NCBI RefSeq assembly: GCF_000192435.1
Contig: NZ_AEUD01000001.1
Location: forward strand, 248,001-312,000
DNA: 64,000 bases
Source of the DNA: Gordonia neofelifaecis NRRL B-59395
GTDB taxonomy: Bacteria > Actinomycetota > Actinomycetes > Mycobacteriales > Mycobacteriaceae
Reading direction: 5' to 3'
Shown: positions 54,404 to 62,105 of the stretch, in pieces
Position numbering within the stretch: position 1 is the first letter of the stretch
Layout of the letters: the number at the start of each line of letters is the position of its first letter
Program-made: the position numbers and the translations under genes
The notes under the pieces: generated by a model
What the model was told of the DNA's origin: nothing
The model's database searches: none
What the model saw: the letters and a program-made list of their open reading frames with translations, nothing else

Positions 54404-54481
54404 ATGTTTCGTTCCAAGGTCACGATTGCTCTGGTGGCACTGCTCGTACTCGTGCTGCTCGCCTGGCTGATTCTGCGATAG
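54404..54481 (+). CDS. 25-residue single-helix membrane peptide
   Basis: ATG 54404 to TAG 54481 encodes MFRSKVTIALVALLVLVLLA followed by WLILR. Two basic residues, then a helix of about 18 hydrophobic residues, then Arg. It starts four bases after the previous stop, with GGAATCTGAAG upstream. The composition (all hydrophobic, positive-inside) is very unlike random GC-rich frame and fits a real membrane microprotein. No known family. Confidence 0.5.
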   Translation: MFRSKVTIALVALLVLVLLAWLILR

Positions 54482-54531
54482 CACAGCCGGGGTCCGCAGG
54501 CACGCCCGTCCCGATCGGCCGCATTCGACCG

Positions 54532-54561
54532 TTGAGAGCCGCCGCCCGGGCTGGTTAGGTT
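54532..54561 (+). promoter_or_regulatory. Promoter of the cysP operon
   Basis: TTGAGA at 54532-54537 and TAGGTT at 54556-54561 are 18 bases apart, then CTTCGA and GTG at 54568, so the transcript is probably leaderless. This is the best -35/-10 pair in the window. Confidence 0.65.
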
Positions 54562-54567
54562 CTTCGA

Positions 54568-55635
54568 GTGAGAACGGGAACCATTCAGCGCGCCGCCGTG
54601 AAGGCGGCGTGCGTGACGGCCGCGCTGGCGCTTGTCGCCGCGCTGGCCGGATGCGGCGGCGGGTCCACCGACCGCCCAGACGGCATCGACATCTCGTCGG
54701 GCAGCCGACACCTCAACCTGGTCGCCTACGCGACGCCGAAAGTCGGCTTCGACGTGGTGATCCCGGGATTCCGGGCGACACCGGAAGGCAGCGACATCGG
54801 CTTCTCGCAGTCGTACGGCGCCTCCGGTGACCAGTCGCGAAAGGTGGCCCGCGGACTGCCCGCGGACGTCGTCAACTTCTCCGTCGAGCCCGACGTGACG
54901 CGTTTGGTGAAGGCCGGCGTCGTCGACAAGGACTGGCAGACGCAGGCGCCGAACAAGTCGATCCCCTTCGGCTCGGTCGTCGCGCTCGTCGTGCGCCAGG
55001 GCAATCCGAAGAACATCCACACGTGGGACGACCTCCTGCGCCCGGGCGTCGAGGTGGTCACGCCGAACCCCGGCAGCTCGGGGTCCGCCAAGTGGAATCT
55101 GCTGGCGCCGTACGCGGCGAAGAGCCACGGCGGCAAGGACCCGCAGGCCGGCCTCGACTACGTGCGGGAACTGGTCCGCGACCACGTGAAAGTGCTGCCG
55201 AAGTCGGGCCGCGAGGCCACGTCGGCGTTCCAGCAGGGACAGGGCGACGTGCTGATCAGCTATGAGAACGAGGCGATCATGCTCTCCCGGAAGAACGCGA
55301 CATCGCCGCAGGCCGACCGCATCGACTACGTGCTGCCCGAGGTGACGTTCAAGATCGAGAACCCGGTCGCCGTCGTCAACACCAGCACCGACATCCCCGC
55401 CGCACGAAGCTTCGTCGACTACCTGTTCTCGGTTCCGGGGCAGGAGCTGTGGGCGCACGCGGGCTTCCGCCCGGTCGACCCGGCCGTCGCCGCCGCGACC
55501 GCGCACCTGTTCCCCGGGCACATCGCCAAGCTGTGGACCATCGACGACCTCGGCGGCTGGAAGAAGGTCGACAAGCAGTTGTTCGGCAGCGACGGTGCCG
55601 TCAGCAAGATCTACGACCAGGAGGCCGGACGATGA
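54568..55635 (+). CDS. cysP: Sulfate/thiosulfate-binding lipoprotein
   Basis: A 355-residue ABC-transporter substrate-binding protein (SubI in M. tuberculosis). The signal peptide ends ALVAALAGC with the lipobox Cys near residue 28. The sulfate-binding family pattern is visible: VAYATPKVGFD, SYGASGDQSRKVARGLPADV, NPGSSGSAKWN (sulfate-binding loop) and YENEAIML. It captures sulfate outside the membrane for CysTWA. Stop overlaps the cysT ATG (ATGA). Confidence 0.94.
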   Translation: MRTGTIQRAAVKAACVTAALALVAALAGCGGGSTDRPDGIDISSGSRHLNLVAYATPKVGFDVVIPGFRATPEGSDIGFSQSYGASGDQSRKVARGLPADVVNFSVEPDVTRLVKAGVVDKDWQTQAPNKSIPFGSVVALVVRQGNPKNIHTWDDLLRPGVEVVTPNPGSSGSAKWNLLAPYAAKSHGGKDPQAGLDYVRELVRDHVKVLPKSGREATSAFQQGQGDVLISYENEAIMLSRKNATSPQADRIDYVLPEVTFKIENPVAVVNTSTDIPAARSFVDYLFSVPGQELWAHAGFRPVDPAVAAATAHLFPGHIAKLWTIDDLGGWKKVDKQLFGSDGAVSKIYDQEAGR

Positions 55636-56502
55636 CCGCCGAACAGGTGGCCCCGGAGGCCACGGACTTCGCGCCGCGCCGCGGCTGGCGTCCCGACGGA
55701 CCGTTGTCGCTGGGCATCACCGCGCTGTGGCTGAGCCTCATCGTGCTGTTGCCGCTGGCCGCGATCACCGCCGGGGCCTTCGACGACGGATTCAGCGGCT
55801 TCTGGGAGGCGATCACCGCGCCCGCTGCGCTGCAGGCGCTCGGCATCACCATCGTGGTGTCGGTGATCGTGGCGATCGTCAACGTGCTGTTCGGCACGAT
55901 CATCGCCTGGGTGCTGGTCCGCGACGAGTTTCCCGGTAAGAGCGTCGTCGCGGAGCTCTGGCGCGGAGACACCCAGTCGGGAGAGGCGAGCGCCACGCGC
56001 TCCCGGCCGACCTGCAGTGGCCAGCCTGGTGCTGCTCGCCCTCTACGGACCGAACAGCCCGTTCGACGTCCATCTCGCCGCCACGCAGACCGGCGTCGTG
56101 CTGGCACTGACGTTCGTCACCCTGCCGTTCGTGGTCCGCCAGGTACAGCCGGTGCTGATGGAGCTCGACACCTCGGTCGAGGAGGCCGCGGCGGTACTCG
56201 GCGCGGGCAACCGTGTCATCTGGTCGAAGATCGTGCTGCCCGCCCTGCTGCCCGCCATTCTCAGCGGCGCGGGCCTGGCGTTCACCCGAGCGATCGGCGA
56301 GTTCGGGTCCGTCGTCCTGATCGGCGGCAACATCCCGGGTAAGACGCAGGTCGCCTCGCAGTACATCCAGCAGCAGATCGAGGTCGACGAGCCGGTCAAC
56401 GCCGCCGCGATCTCGGTCGCCCTGCTCGTCATCGCGTTCGTGGTGCTGTTCCTGCTCCGCGTCGTCGCCAAGGTTCAGATCCGGCGGGAGGGCTCGGAAT
56501 GA
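55632..56502 (+). pseudogene. cysT: Sulfate ABC transporter permease CysT, disrupted
   Basis: The first 106 residues from ATG 55632 are a good CysT N-terminus, ending WVLVRDEFPGKSVV. The last 160 residues (from ASLVLLALYGPNSPF to 56502) are a good CysT C-terminus including the EAAAVLGAGNRVIWSKIVLP coupling loop, but lie in another frame. Between them about 70 bases (55950-56019) replace what should be about 42 bases coding a conserved helix (LIDLPFALPTIV-like in homologues). The first frame then runs to a stop at 56342. GTG 56017 could restart the second part but has no Shine-Dalgarno sequence. The permease should be inactive unless this is an assembly error. cysP, cysW and cysA beside it are intact. 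Confidence 0.85.
55950..56019. other. Anomalous segment inside cysT
   Basis: Seventy bases unlike any CysT in either strand's frames. It contains GAGCGC-CAC-GCGCTC, a small perfect hairpin, and the palindromic hexamers GAGCTC near its start and CTGCAG near its end. Neither transposase nor target-site duplication is visible. Confidence 0.6.
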
Positions 56503-57422
56503 TCGTCTCTCGTCTCACTCGGCTGACGCTTCGCACGATTGCGCTGGTCTATCTCTTCGTCCTGCTCGTGGTGCCGGTGGCGCTGATCTTCTGGCGGTCG
56601 TTCGAGCACGGCCTGGGTCAGTTCTGGGAGTGGATCACCACTCCGGCGGCCATCTCGGCCCTGCAGCTCACCCTGCTGATCGTGGCGATCGTGGTACCGC
56701 TCAACGTGATCTTCGGCGTGCTGACGGCCCTCGCGCTGGCGCGCGGCCGATTCCGCGGCAAGGGCGTGCTGCAGGCCGTCGTCGACCTGCCGTTCGCGGT
56801 CTCGCCGGTCGTCGTGGGTGTCGCACTGATCGCGCTGTGGGGCGTCGACGGTTGGTTCGGCGGCATCGAATCGCTCGGCTTCCGCATCATCTTCGGCATC
56901 CCGGGCATGGTCCTCGCCACGATCTTCGTGACGCTGCCGTTCGTGGTGCGCGAAGTGGAGCCGGTGCTGCGCGAGATCGGCACCGAGCAGGAGGAGGCCG
57001 CCGCCACGCTCGGCGCCACCGGCTGGCAGACGTTCAGCCGGGTCACTCTGCCCGCCGTCCGCTGGGGTCTGACGTACGGCATCGTCCTGACCATCGCCCG
57101 CGCGCTGGGTGAGTTCGGCGCGGTGACGATGGTGTCGTCGAACTTCCCGGGTGTCTCGCAGACGCTGACCCTCCTGGTCAACTCGCGATACACCGACGAC
57201 TACAACGAGTACGGCGCCTATGCGGCCGCCACGCTGCTGATGATGGTCGCGATCCTCGTCCTGGTGGTGATGACCCTCATCGAGCGGCGCGCCAAGGGGA
57301 AGCTCGCCGACGCGAGCGCCGAGACCATGAAGGCGGTGTCCGCGGAGCGCGCGGCCACCGAAGACGAATACGAGCCCGTCGACGTGCCGACCGCAGTCGG
57401 CGCCGGCAAGGAGACCAACTGA
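56499..57422 (+). CDS. cysW: Sulfate ABC transporter permease CysW
   Basis: A 307-residue permease with six hydrophobic segments and the conserved core [20 protein letters not shown], exactly the region lost from cysT. The coupling loop is [21 protein letters not shown] with [10 protein letters not shown]. The C-terminus is a long acidic tail of about 40 residues. ATG 56499 overlaps the cysT stop; cysA follows one base after the stop. Confidence 0.94.
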   Translation: MIVSRLTRLTLRTIALVYLFVLLVVPVALIFWRSFEHGLGQFWEWITTPAAISALQLTLLIVAIVVPLNVIFGVLTALALARGRFRGKGVLQAVVDLPFAVSPVVVGVALIALWGVDGWFGGIESLGFRIIFGIPGMVLATIFVTLPFVVREVEPVLREIGTEQEEAAATLGATGWQTFSRVTLPAVRWGLTYGIVLTIARALGEFGAVTMVSSNFPGVSQTLTLLVNSRYTDDYNEYGAYAAATLLMMVAILVLVVMTLIERRAKGKLADASAETMKAVSAERAATEDEYEPVDVPTAVGAGKETN

Positions 57423-57423
57423 C

Positions 57424-58416
57424 ATGTCCATCTCGGTTATCGGCGCCAACAAGCGCTACGGCGATTTCGCGGCCCTCGACGACGTCTCGATCGACATTCC
57501 GGAGGGCTCGCTCACCTCGCTGCTCGGTCCCTCCGGCTCGGGTAAATCGACCCTCCTGCGCGCCATCGCGGGCCTGGACCGCCTCGACTCGGGCACCGTC
57601 CGGATCAACGGGCTCGACGTCTCCGGGGCGTCGCCGCAGCAGCGCGACATCGGCTTCGTCTTCCAGCACTACGCCGCGTTCAAGCACCTCACCGTGCGCG
57701 ACAACATCGCGTTCGGGCTCAAGATCCGCAAGCGTCCCAAGCACGAGATCAAGGCGAAGGTCGACGAACTGCTCGACATCGTCGGCCTCACCGTCTTCCA
57801 GAAGCGCTACCCGGCGCAGCTGTCCGGCGGTCAGCGTCAGCGGATGGCGCTGGCCCGCGCGCTCGCCGTGGATCCCAAGGTGCTGCTGCTCGACGAGCCG
57901 TTCGGCGCACTCGACGCGAAGGTCCGCGAAGACCTCCGCAAGTGGCTCCGCCAGCTGCACGACGAGGTGCACGTGACGACCGTTCTGGTGACCCACGACC
58001 AGCAGGAGGCGCTCGACGTCTCCGACCGCATCGCCGTGCTCAACAAGGGGCGCATCGAGCAGGTCGGCAAGCCCGACGACCTCTACGACCGCCCGGACAA
58101 CGTGTTCGTCGCGTCGTTCCTCGGGTCGGTCTCGCGACTCAACGGCGAGTTGGTGCGCCCACACGACATCCGTCTCGGCCGGTCGGCCGAGATGGTGTAC
58201 CCGGCGCCCGACAGCGCACTCGACACCGGCGTCATCAAGGCGCGCGTGAAGCGTGTGGTGAACCTGGGCTTCGAGACCCGCGTGGAGCTCGTCTCGGCGG
58301 CCTCCGGCGAGGAGTTCGTCGCGCAGATCACCCGCGGCGATCAGAACGCACTCCATCTGGAGGCCGGCGAGGACATCTTCGCGCGCGCGACGAAGGTTCC
58401 GGCGCTCAAGGATTAG
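57424..58416 (+). CDS. cysA: Sulfate ABC transporter ATP-binding protein
   Basis: A 330-residue ATPase: Walker [10 protein letters not shown] (about 36-44), Q-loop FVFQHYAAF, signature [16 protein letters not shown], Walker [14 protein letters not shown]-loop [13 protein letters not shown], and a C-terminal TOBE-like regulatory domain. Powers the CysTW permease. ATG 57424 with the run AAGGAGACCAACTGAC just upstream. Confidence 0.95.
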   Translation: MSISVIGANKRYGDFAALDDVSIDIPEGSLTSLLGPSGSGKSTLLRAIAGLDRLDSGTVRINGLDVSGASPQQRDIGFVFQHYAAFKHLTVRDNIAFGLKIRKRPKHEIKAKVDELLDIVGLTVFQKRYPAQLSGGQRQRMALARALAVDPKVLLLDEPFGALDAKVREDLRKWLRQLHDEVHVTTVLVTHDQQEALDVSDRIAVLNKGRIEQVGKPDDLYDRPDNVFVASFLGSVSRLNGELVRPHDIRLGRSAEMVYPAPDSALDTGVIKARVKRVVNLGFETRVELVSAASGEEFVAQITRGDQNALHLEAGEDIFARATKVPALKD

Positions 58417-58556
58417 GAGGCGGCGTCACGAGGTGCCGTAGATCGCGTACCCTCGACCGCTCATCGCAGAGCATTGTCGAGTCCGATGGCACGGAGTGTC
58501 AGAGGTTTATGGTGGACGGGTCACATTGCTTCGTCATCTCCTGAAGAGGTCACACC

Positions 58557-60185
58557 ATGACGCTCCCCGCCCGATCCGGACTCGACACGCCGCTGACCCC
58601 GCTGCGCTTCCTCGACCGTGCCGTCGAGGTGCATCCGGACAAGCTCGCCGCGATCGACGGCGGTCGTCGCCTGACCTATCGGGAGGTCGCGGCCGACGTC
58701 ACCCGACTCGCGAACGCGTTGCGCGCCTCGGGGCTGACGGCCGGGGAGCGCGTCGCGTTCCTATCGACCAACTCCCTGGAGATGCTGGTCGCGCACTTCG
58801 CGGTGCCGCTCGCCGGCGGAGTCCTGGTCGCGATCAACACCCGTCTGGCGCCGGCCGAGGTGCAGTACATCTGCGATCACTCCGGCGCACGTCTGCTGTT
58901 CGGCGACGGCGCGCTCCTCGATCCGCTGGGCGATCTCGAGTTCGCGACGGTCGGCGAGGTGGTCGAGACGCCGCCGCAGGACGGGGACTATCTCGGCGGC
59001 GACCGGATTCGCTACGACGAGGTGATGGCGCGCGGCAGCGACGACGCGCTGTCGTGGGACGTCGCCGACGAGGACGCCGTCATCAGCATCAACTACACCT
59101 CGGGGACCACGGGCAAGCCGAAGGGCGTGATGTACACGCATCGCGGCGCGTACCTGGCGTCGCTGGGCAACGCGATGACGCAGGGTTTCGGCATCGACAC
59201 CCGCTATCTGTGGACGCTGCCGATGTTCCATTGCAACGGCTGGTGCGGCCCGTGGGCGGTGACGGCGGTCGCGGGCACACACGTCTGCCTCCGCGCGGTC
59301 CGCGGCGACGACATGTGGCGGCTCATCGACACCGAGCAGGTGAATCAGATGAGCGGTGCGCCGACGGTGTTGACGACGCTCGCCACGGCGGGCGAAGCGC
59401 ACCGGATGGATCGCCCGCTGACGATCGCGACCGCCGGAGCCCCGCCCAGTCCGACGATCATCCGCGCCATCGGCAACCTCGGGATCCGACTGGTGCACGT
59501 CTACGGACTGACCGAGACCTACGGTCCGTACTCCGTGTGCGAGCCCAGCGATGGATGGTCGGAGCTGTCGGGCGATGAGCTCGCAGTCCGCATGTCCCGC
59601 CAGGGCGTCGGCATGCTCACCGCCGACCGGCTGCGGGTCGTGCTCCCGGAACCGGCCGACGACGGCTCGCTCGTCGACGTCGAGCCCGACGGGGTGCAGA
59701 TGGGCGAGATCGTGATGCGCGGCAATGTCGTGATGAAGGGCTACTTCGAGGACCCGGAGCGGACGGCGGAGGCCTTCGCGGGCGGCTGGTTCCACTCCGG
59801 AGACCTCGGCGTGATGCATCCCGACGGGTACGTCCAGCTGCTCGACCGCGCCAAGGACGTCATCATCTCCGGCGGCGAGAACATCTCGACCATCGAGGTG
59901 GAGCAGGCGGTCGTGAGCCATCCCGCGGTGCTCGACGTCGCCGTCATCGGCGTCCCCGACGACAAGTGGGGCGAGCGTCCCAAGGCCTACGCGGTGCTGC
60001 GGCCGGGGGAGCAGGTCACCGAGGCCGCCGTGATCGCACACGTCAAGAGCCGGATCGCGTCGTACAAGGCGCCCCGCGAGGTCGAGTTCGTCGACGACCT
60101 CCCCAAGACGTCCACCGGAAAGATCCGCAAGAACGAACTCCGCGACGCCGCCTGGGGCGCCAGCACGATGCGCATCCAGGGCTAG
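58557..60185 (+). CDS. Long-chain acyl-CoA synthetase-like AMP-forming ligase
   Basis: A 542-residue ANL-superfamily enzyme. Motifs: A3 YTSGTTGKPKGVMYTH (about 183-198), A5 VYGLTETYG, A7 WFHSGDLGVMHPDGYV, A8 DRAKDVIISGGENIS and A10 PKTSTGKIRKNELR with catalytic Lys. The FHCNGWCGPW segment is like medium-chain fatty acid CoA ligases. Makes acyl-CoA from an acid, ATP and CoA; chain length cannot be told. GAAGAGG lies nine bases before ATG 58557. The 140 bases upstream hold no obvious gene. Confidence 0.9.
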   Translation: MTLPARSGLDTPLTPLRFLDRAVEVHPDKLAAIDGGRRLTYREVAADVTRLANALRASGLTAGERVAFLSTNSLEMLVAHFAVPLAGGVLVAINTRLAPAEVQYICDHSGARLLFGDGALLDPLGDLEFATVGEVVETPPQDGDYLGGDRIRYDEVMARGSDDALSWDVADEDAVISINYTSGTTGKPKGVMYTHRGAYLASLGNAMTQGFGIDTRYLWTLPMFHCNGWCGPWAVTAVAGTHVCLRAVRGDDMWRLIDTEQVNQMSGAPTVLTTLATAGEAHRMDRPLTIATAGAPPSPTIIRAIGNLGIRLVHVYGLTETYGPYSVCEPSDGWSELSGDELAVRMSRQGVGMLTADRLRVVLPEPADDGSLVDVEPDGVQMGEIVMRGNVVMKGYFEDPERTAEAFAGGWFHSGDLGVMHPDGYVQLLDRAKDVIISGGENISTIEVEQAVVSHPAVLDVAVIGVPDDKWGERPKAYAVLRPGEQVTEAAVIAHVKSRIASYKAPREVEFVDDLPKTSTGKIRKNELRDAAWGASTMRIQG

Positions 60186-60201
60186 CTGCGCCGTCGGATC
60201 G

Positions 60202-60249
60202 CTGGTTGAGCCGATCGGAGCGAAGCGGAGATCGTGTCGAAACCTCAGC
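60202..60249. repeat. Dispersed repeat copy after the acyl-CoA synthetase
   Basis: CTGGTTGAGCCGATCGGAGC at 60202-60221, then GAAGCGGAGATCGTGTCGAA and ACCTCAGC. The reversed form GGTTTCGACACG with CTCCGC and GCTCAACCAG resembles the region near 11066-11097. This is a small intergenic repeat type known from related actinobacteria. Confidence 0.5.
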
Positions 60250-60271
60250 ACGCGGCACCGGTCGTGGGACC

Positions 60272-60310
60272 ACTGTCGTTCGGTGTCACCTGGTGACACC
60301 GAACGACAGT
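60272..60310. terminator. 19-bp palindrome, copy A, at the 3' end of the AbiEi-like gene
   Basis: ACTGTCGTTCGGTGTCACC (60272-60290) pairs perfectly with 60292-60310. It ends two bases before the minus-strand stop at 60312. Copy B at 61311-61346 shares the first 17 bases and CCGAACGACAGTCTT. Confidence 0.75.
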
Positions 60311-60311
60311 C

Positions 60312-61250
60312 TTAGGACGATCGCGGGCACCGAGGGCAGCTTGTCACGTGACCGTCCCAACCGCGGTCGGCGAGCGCGCGGCCGATCTTGCGTGCAGTTT
60401 CGCAGGGGCGACCGATCACCTGCCCGTCGCCGAGCCGAAGAGTGACACGCTTCGCTGCGACCGCCGCATCCAGGTCTCGCTCCAGGTCGCGGTCACGGGT
60501 GGCGGGAGTGTCGTGGAAACGGCGGCCGTCGATCTCGACGACCAGGCCGTACTCCGGATAGTCGACATCGCGGAAGCCGGATCGTCCGACCGTCGTCGGC
60601 GCCTGGCGCTGTGGAGTCGGCAGCCCGTGAGGCCGTTCGACACCGGTCAGGTACCGATGTTCGAGAACGGAGAGTGAACCGTCGCGGACATCAGCGAGCA
60701 CGCCGGCGAGGAAGGTTCGACGATGCATGCGCGGACGACGAGCCATCGCGTCGAGTAGGCGGCCCGCGGTGGTGATCCGCGATCCGACCGCGTCGGTGAT
60801 GACGGCGATCGCATCGGTCTCTCCGCGCACGGTATCGGCGACGTCGAGCACCGCTTCATCAACACGCAGCCGCGGTGGCCGCAGATGCCAGGCGACGTCG
60901 TCGGCGAGGCGTGGACGTCGGTGGACGCGTACGCCGGGTCGCGCGGTCACCTTGCGGTCGGACGCGACGGCGATGTGAATCTCAGGTCCGGGGTCGGGGA
61001 GGGCCGACGTGTGGCAGAGCGCGGCGGGCGCGGCGTCGAGGACTGCGGCCCACGCGCGCTGGGACCAGGTCAGCGGTCCAGTGTGGTTCACATAGATGCC
61101 GGGGAATACGACCGTCCATTCATGGCGGCGGAGACGACGTCGGATGTCGGCCGCGGAGCAGGCGCACTCGCGTGCTTGCATGCGCGACACGACGCCGTCC
61201 TGTTGGGCGAGGAGTGCGGTGAGGCGAAGGTCGTCCATCTGCCCGATCAT
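60312..61250 (-). CDS. AbiEi-like N-terminal domain with DUF559/Vsr-like nuclease C-terminus
   Basis: A 312-residue protein. Residues about 5-50 (LLAQQDGVVSRMQARE, then CACSAADIRRRLRR) resemble the winged-helix of type IV antitoxins AbiEi; the C-terminal 90 residues (DVDYPEYGLVVEIDGRRFHD, RDRDLERDLDAAVAAKRVTL) resemble DUF559/very-short-patch endonuclease folds, with Glu-Asp in VVEIDG and a following H. Such stand-alone proteins are multi-copy in actinobacteria and their role is unsettled. ATG 61250 or 61238. It is bordered by two copies of the same palindrome, so it may be a small mobile or defence-related cassette. Confidence 0.75.
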   Translation of the reverse strand: MIGQMDDLRLTALLAQQDGVVSRMQARECACSAADIRRRLRRHEWTVVFPGIYVNHTGPLTWSQRAWAAVLDAAPAALCHTSALPDPGPEIHIAVASDRKVTARPGVRVHRRPRLADDVAWHLRPPRLRVDEAVLDVADTVRGETDAIAVITDAVGSRITTAGRLLDAMARRPRMHRRTFLAGVLADVRDGSLSVLEHRYLTGVERPHGLPTPQRQAPTTVGRSGFRDVDYPEYGLVVEIDGRRFHDTPATRDRDLERDLDAAVAAKRVTLRLGDGQVIGRPCETARKIGRALADRGWDGHVTSCPRCPRSS

Positions 61251-61304
61251 CGTCGAGGTCCGAACCGTCGAACAGTCCCGAAATCGAAGCTGTGGACAAC
61301 GCGG

Positions 61305-62105
61305 TCAGACAAGACTGTCGTTCGGTGTCAGCCGAACGACAGTCTTGGTGCGAGATCTCAGTTCGCGACGACGACCGCGGCAGCCGCGTACAGCCGCACG
61401 ACCGTGTCGACGAGGCAGGGGGGGGCCGCCACCGGCCACGAGGCAGGGGTGGTCCGCCACCGGCCCGGCTACGACCACCGGCACGTTCATCGCATCGAGA
61501 TGACGCTCGACGCGGTCGGTCAGGAGACCGGCCGACAGGAACAGCGGGCTGACCGCGACGCGCTCGGCGCCACCGGCGAGCAGCGCGTCGACCGCGTCGC
61601 GCAGCGCCGCGCCACCCGGGCCGAGTCGGGTCGCGAAGAGCGTGTGCACTGGTCGGCCAAGCACTCCGGCAAGCTCGTGACCGCGCTCGATCACCGATGC
61701 GTCGCTGCCCGCGTCCGACGATCCGACCGCCGGCATCAACACCCCGTCGCGCGGACCGAGGCCGACCTCCGACAGCCGATCGACCAGCGCGGGCACCGGT
61801 GAATACCGTCCGACCACCGGCGTCTGCACGACGTGCAGCGCCGAATTCACGACCCGCACGTCGTCGATCAGTGCGGGCAGATCGACCTTGCTGTGGTACC
61901 CGTCGCCGAACAGCAGCGGAACCACGACGGCCTCGCTCGTCAGCTCGCCGAGCACGTCGGTGAGCAGGGGAGCGGTGAGGTCGAGGTACGCGAGCTCGAC
62001 CCGCACTCCGGGCAGCGCGATGCGAACCGCATCGGCCACCCGGCGGGCGGTCACGTCGAAGCGCGGATCCCGGCTGCCGTGGGCGGCGAGGACGAGGGTC
62101 GTCAC
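61305..62105 (-). CDS. Sirohydrochlorin chelatase/CbiX-like protein with frameshifted C-terminus
   Basis: Two CbiX/SirB-like half domains: TTLVLAAHGSRDPRFD with the metal-binding His near residue 9, LLFGDGYHSKVDLP with His, and VSPLFLSAGLLTDRVERHL. It inserts iron (or cobalt/nickel) into sirohydrochlorin; with cysN/cysD next to it, siroheme for sulfite reductase is likely, as with Che1 in M. tuberculosis. After VADHPCLV near residue 226 a 28-bp duplication shifts the frame to Arg/Gly-rich sequence ending at 61305. Without the duplication the protein would end LVDTVVRLYAAAAVVVAN at a stop at 61358-61360. GTG 62105 overlaps the cysN stop. Confidence 0.8.
   Translation of the reverse strand: MTTLVLAAHGSRDPRFDVTARRVADAVRIALPGVRVELAYLDLTAPLLTDVLGELTSEAVVVPLLFGDGYHSKVDLPALIDDVRVVNSALHVVQTPVVGRYSPVPALVDRLSEVGLGPRDGVLMPAVGSSDAGSDASVIERGHELAGVLGRPVHTLFATRLGPGGAALRDAVDALLAGGAERVAVSPLFLSAGLLTDRVERHLDAMNVPVVVAGPVADHPCLVAGGGPPLPRRHGRAAVRGCRGRRRELRSRTKTVVRLTPNDSLV
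61311..61346. terminator. 15-bp palindrome, copy B, after the chelatase gene
   Basis: AAGACTGTCGTTCGG pairs perfectly with 61332-61346 around TGTCAG. It would lie just downstream of the ancestral chelatase stop at 61358, so it is a natural terminator that the frameshifted frame now reads through. Confidence 0.75.
61410..61465. repeat. 28-bp tandem duplication in the chelatase gene
   Basis: Units 61410-61437 and 61438-61465 differ at two positions only (G versus T). The first unit contains a run of eight G. Removing one unit restores a CbiX-like C-terminus. Confidence 0.85.

Noticed and set aside
55950-56019. Restriction-like sites GAGCTC and CTGCAG at the two ends of the cysT segment as sign of an engineered deletion
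   Set aside because: Both hexamers are common by chance in GC-rich DNA, and no vector or marker sequence is seen; the idea cannot be supported from this window.
55632-56502. Programmed frameshift in cysT
   Set aside because: There is no slippery sequence, and conserved residues are missing rather than merely out of frame.
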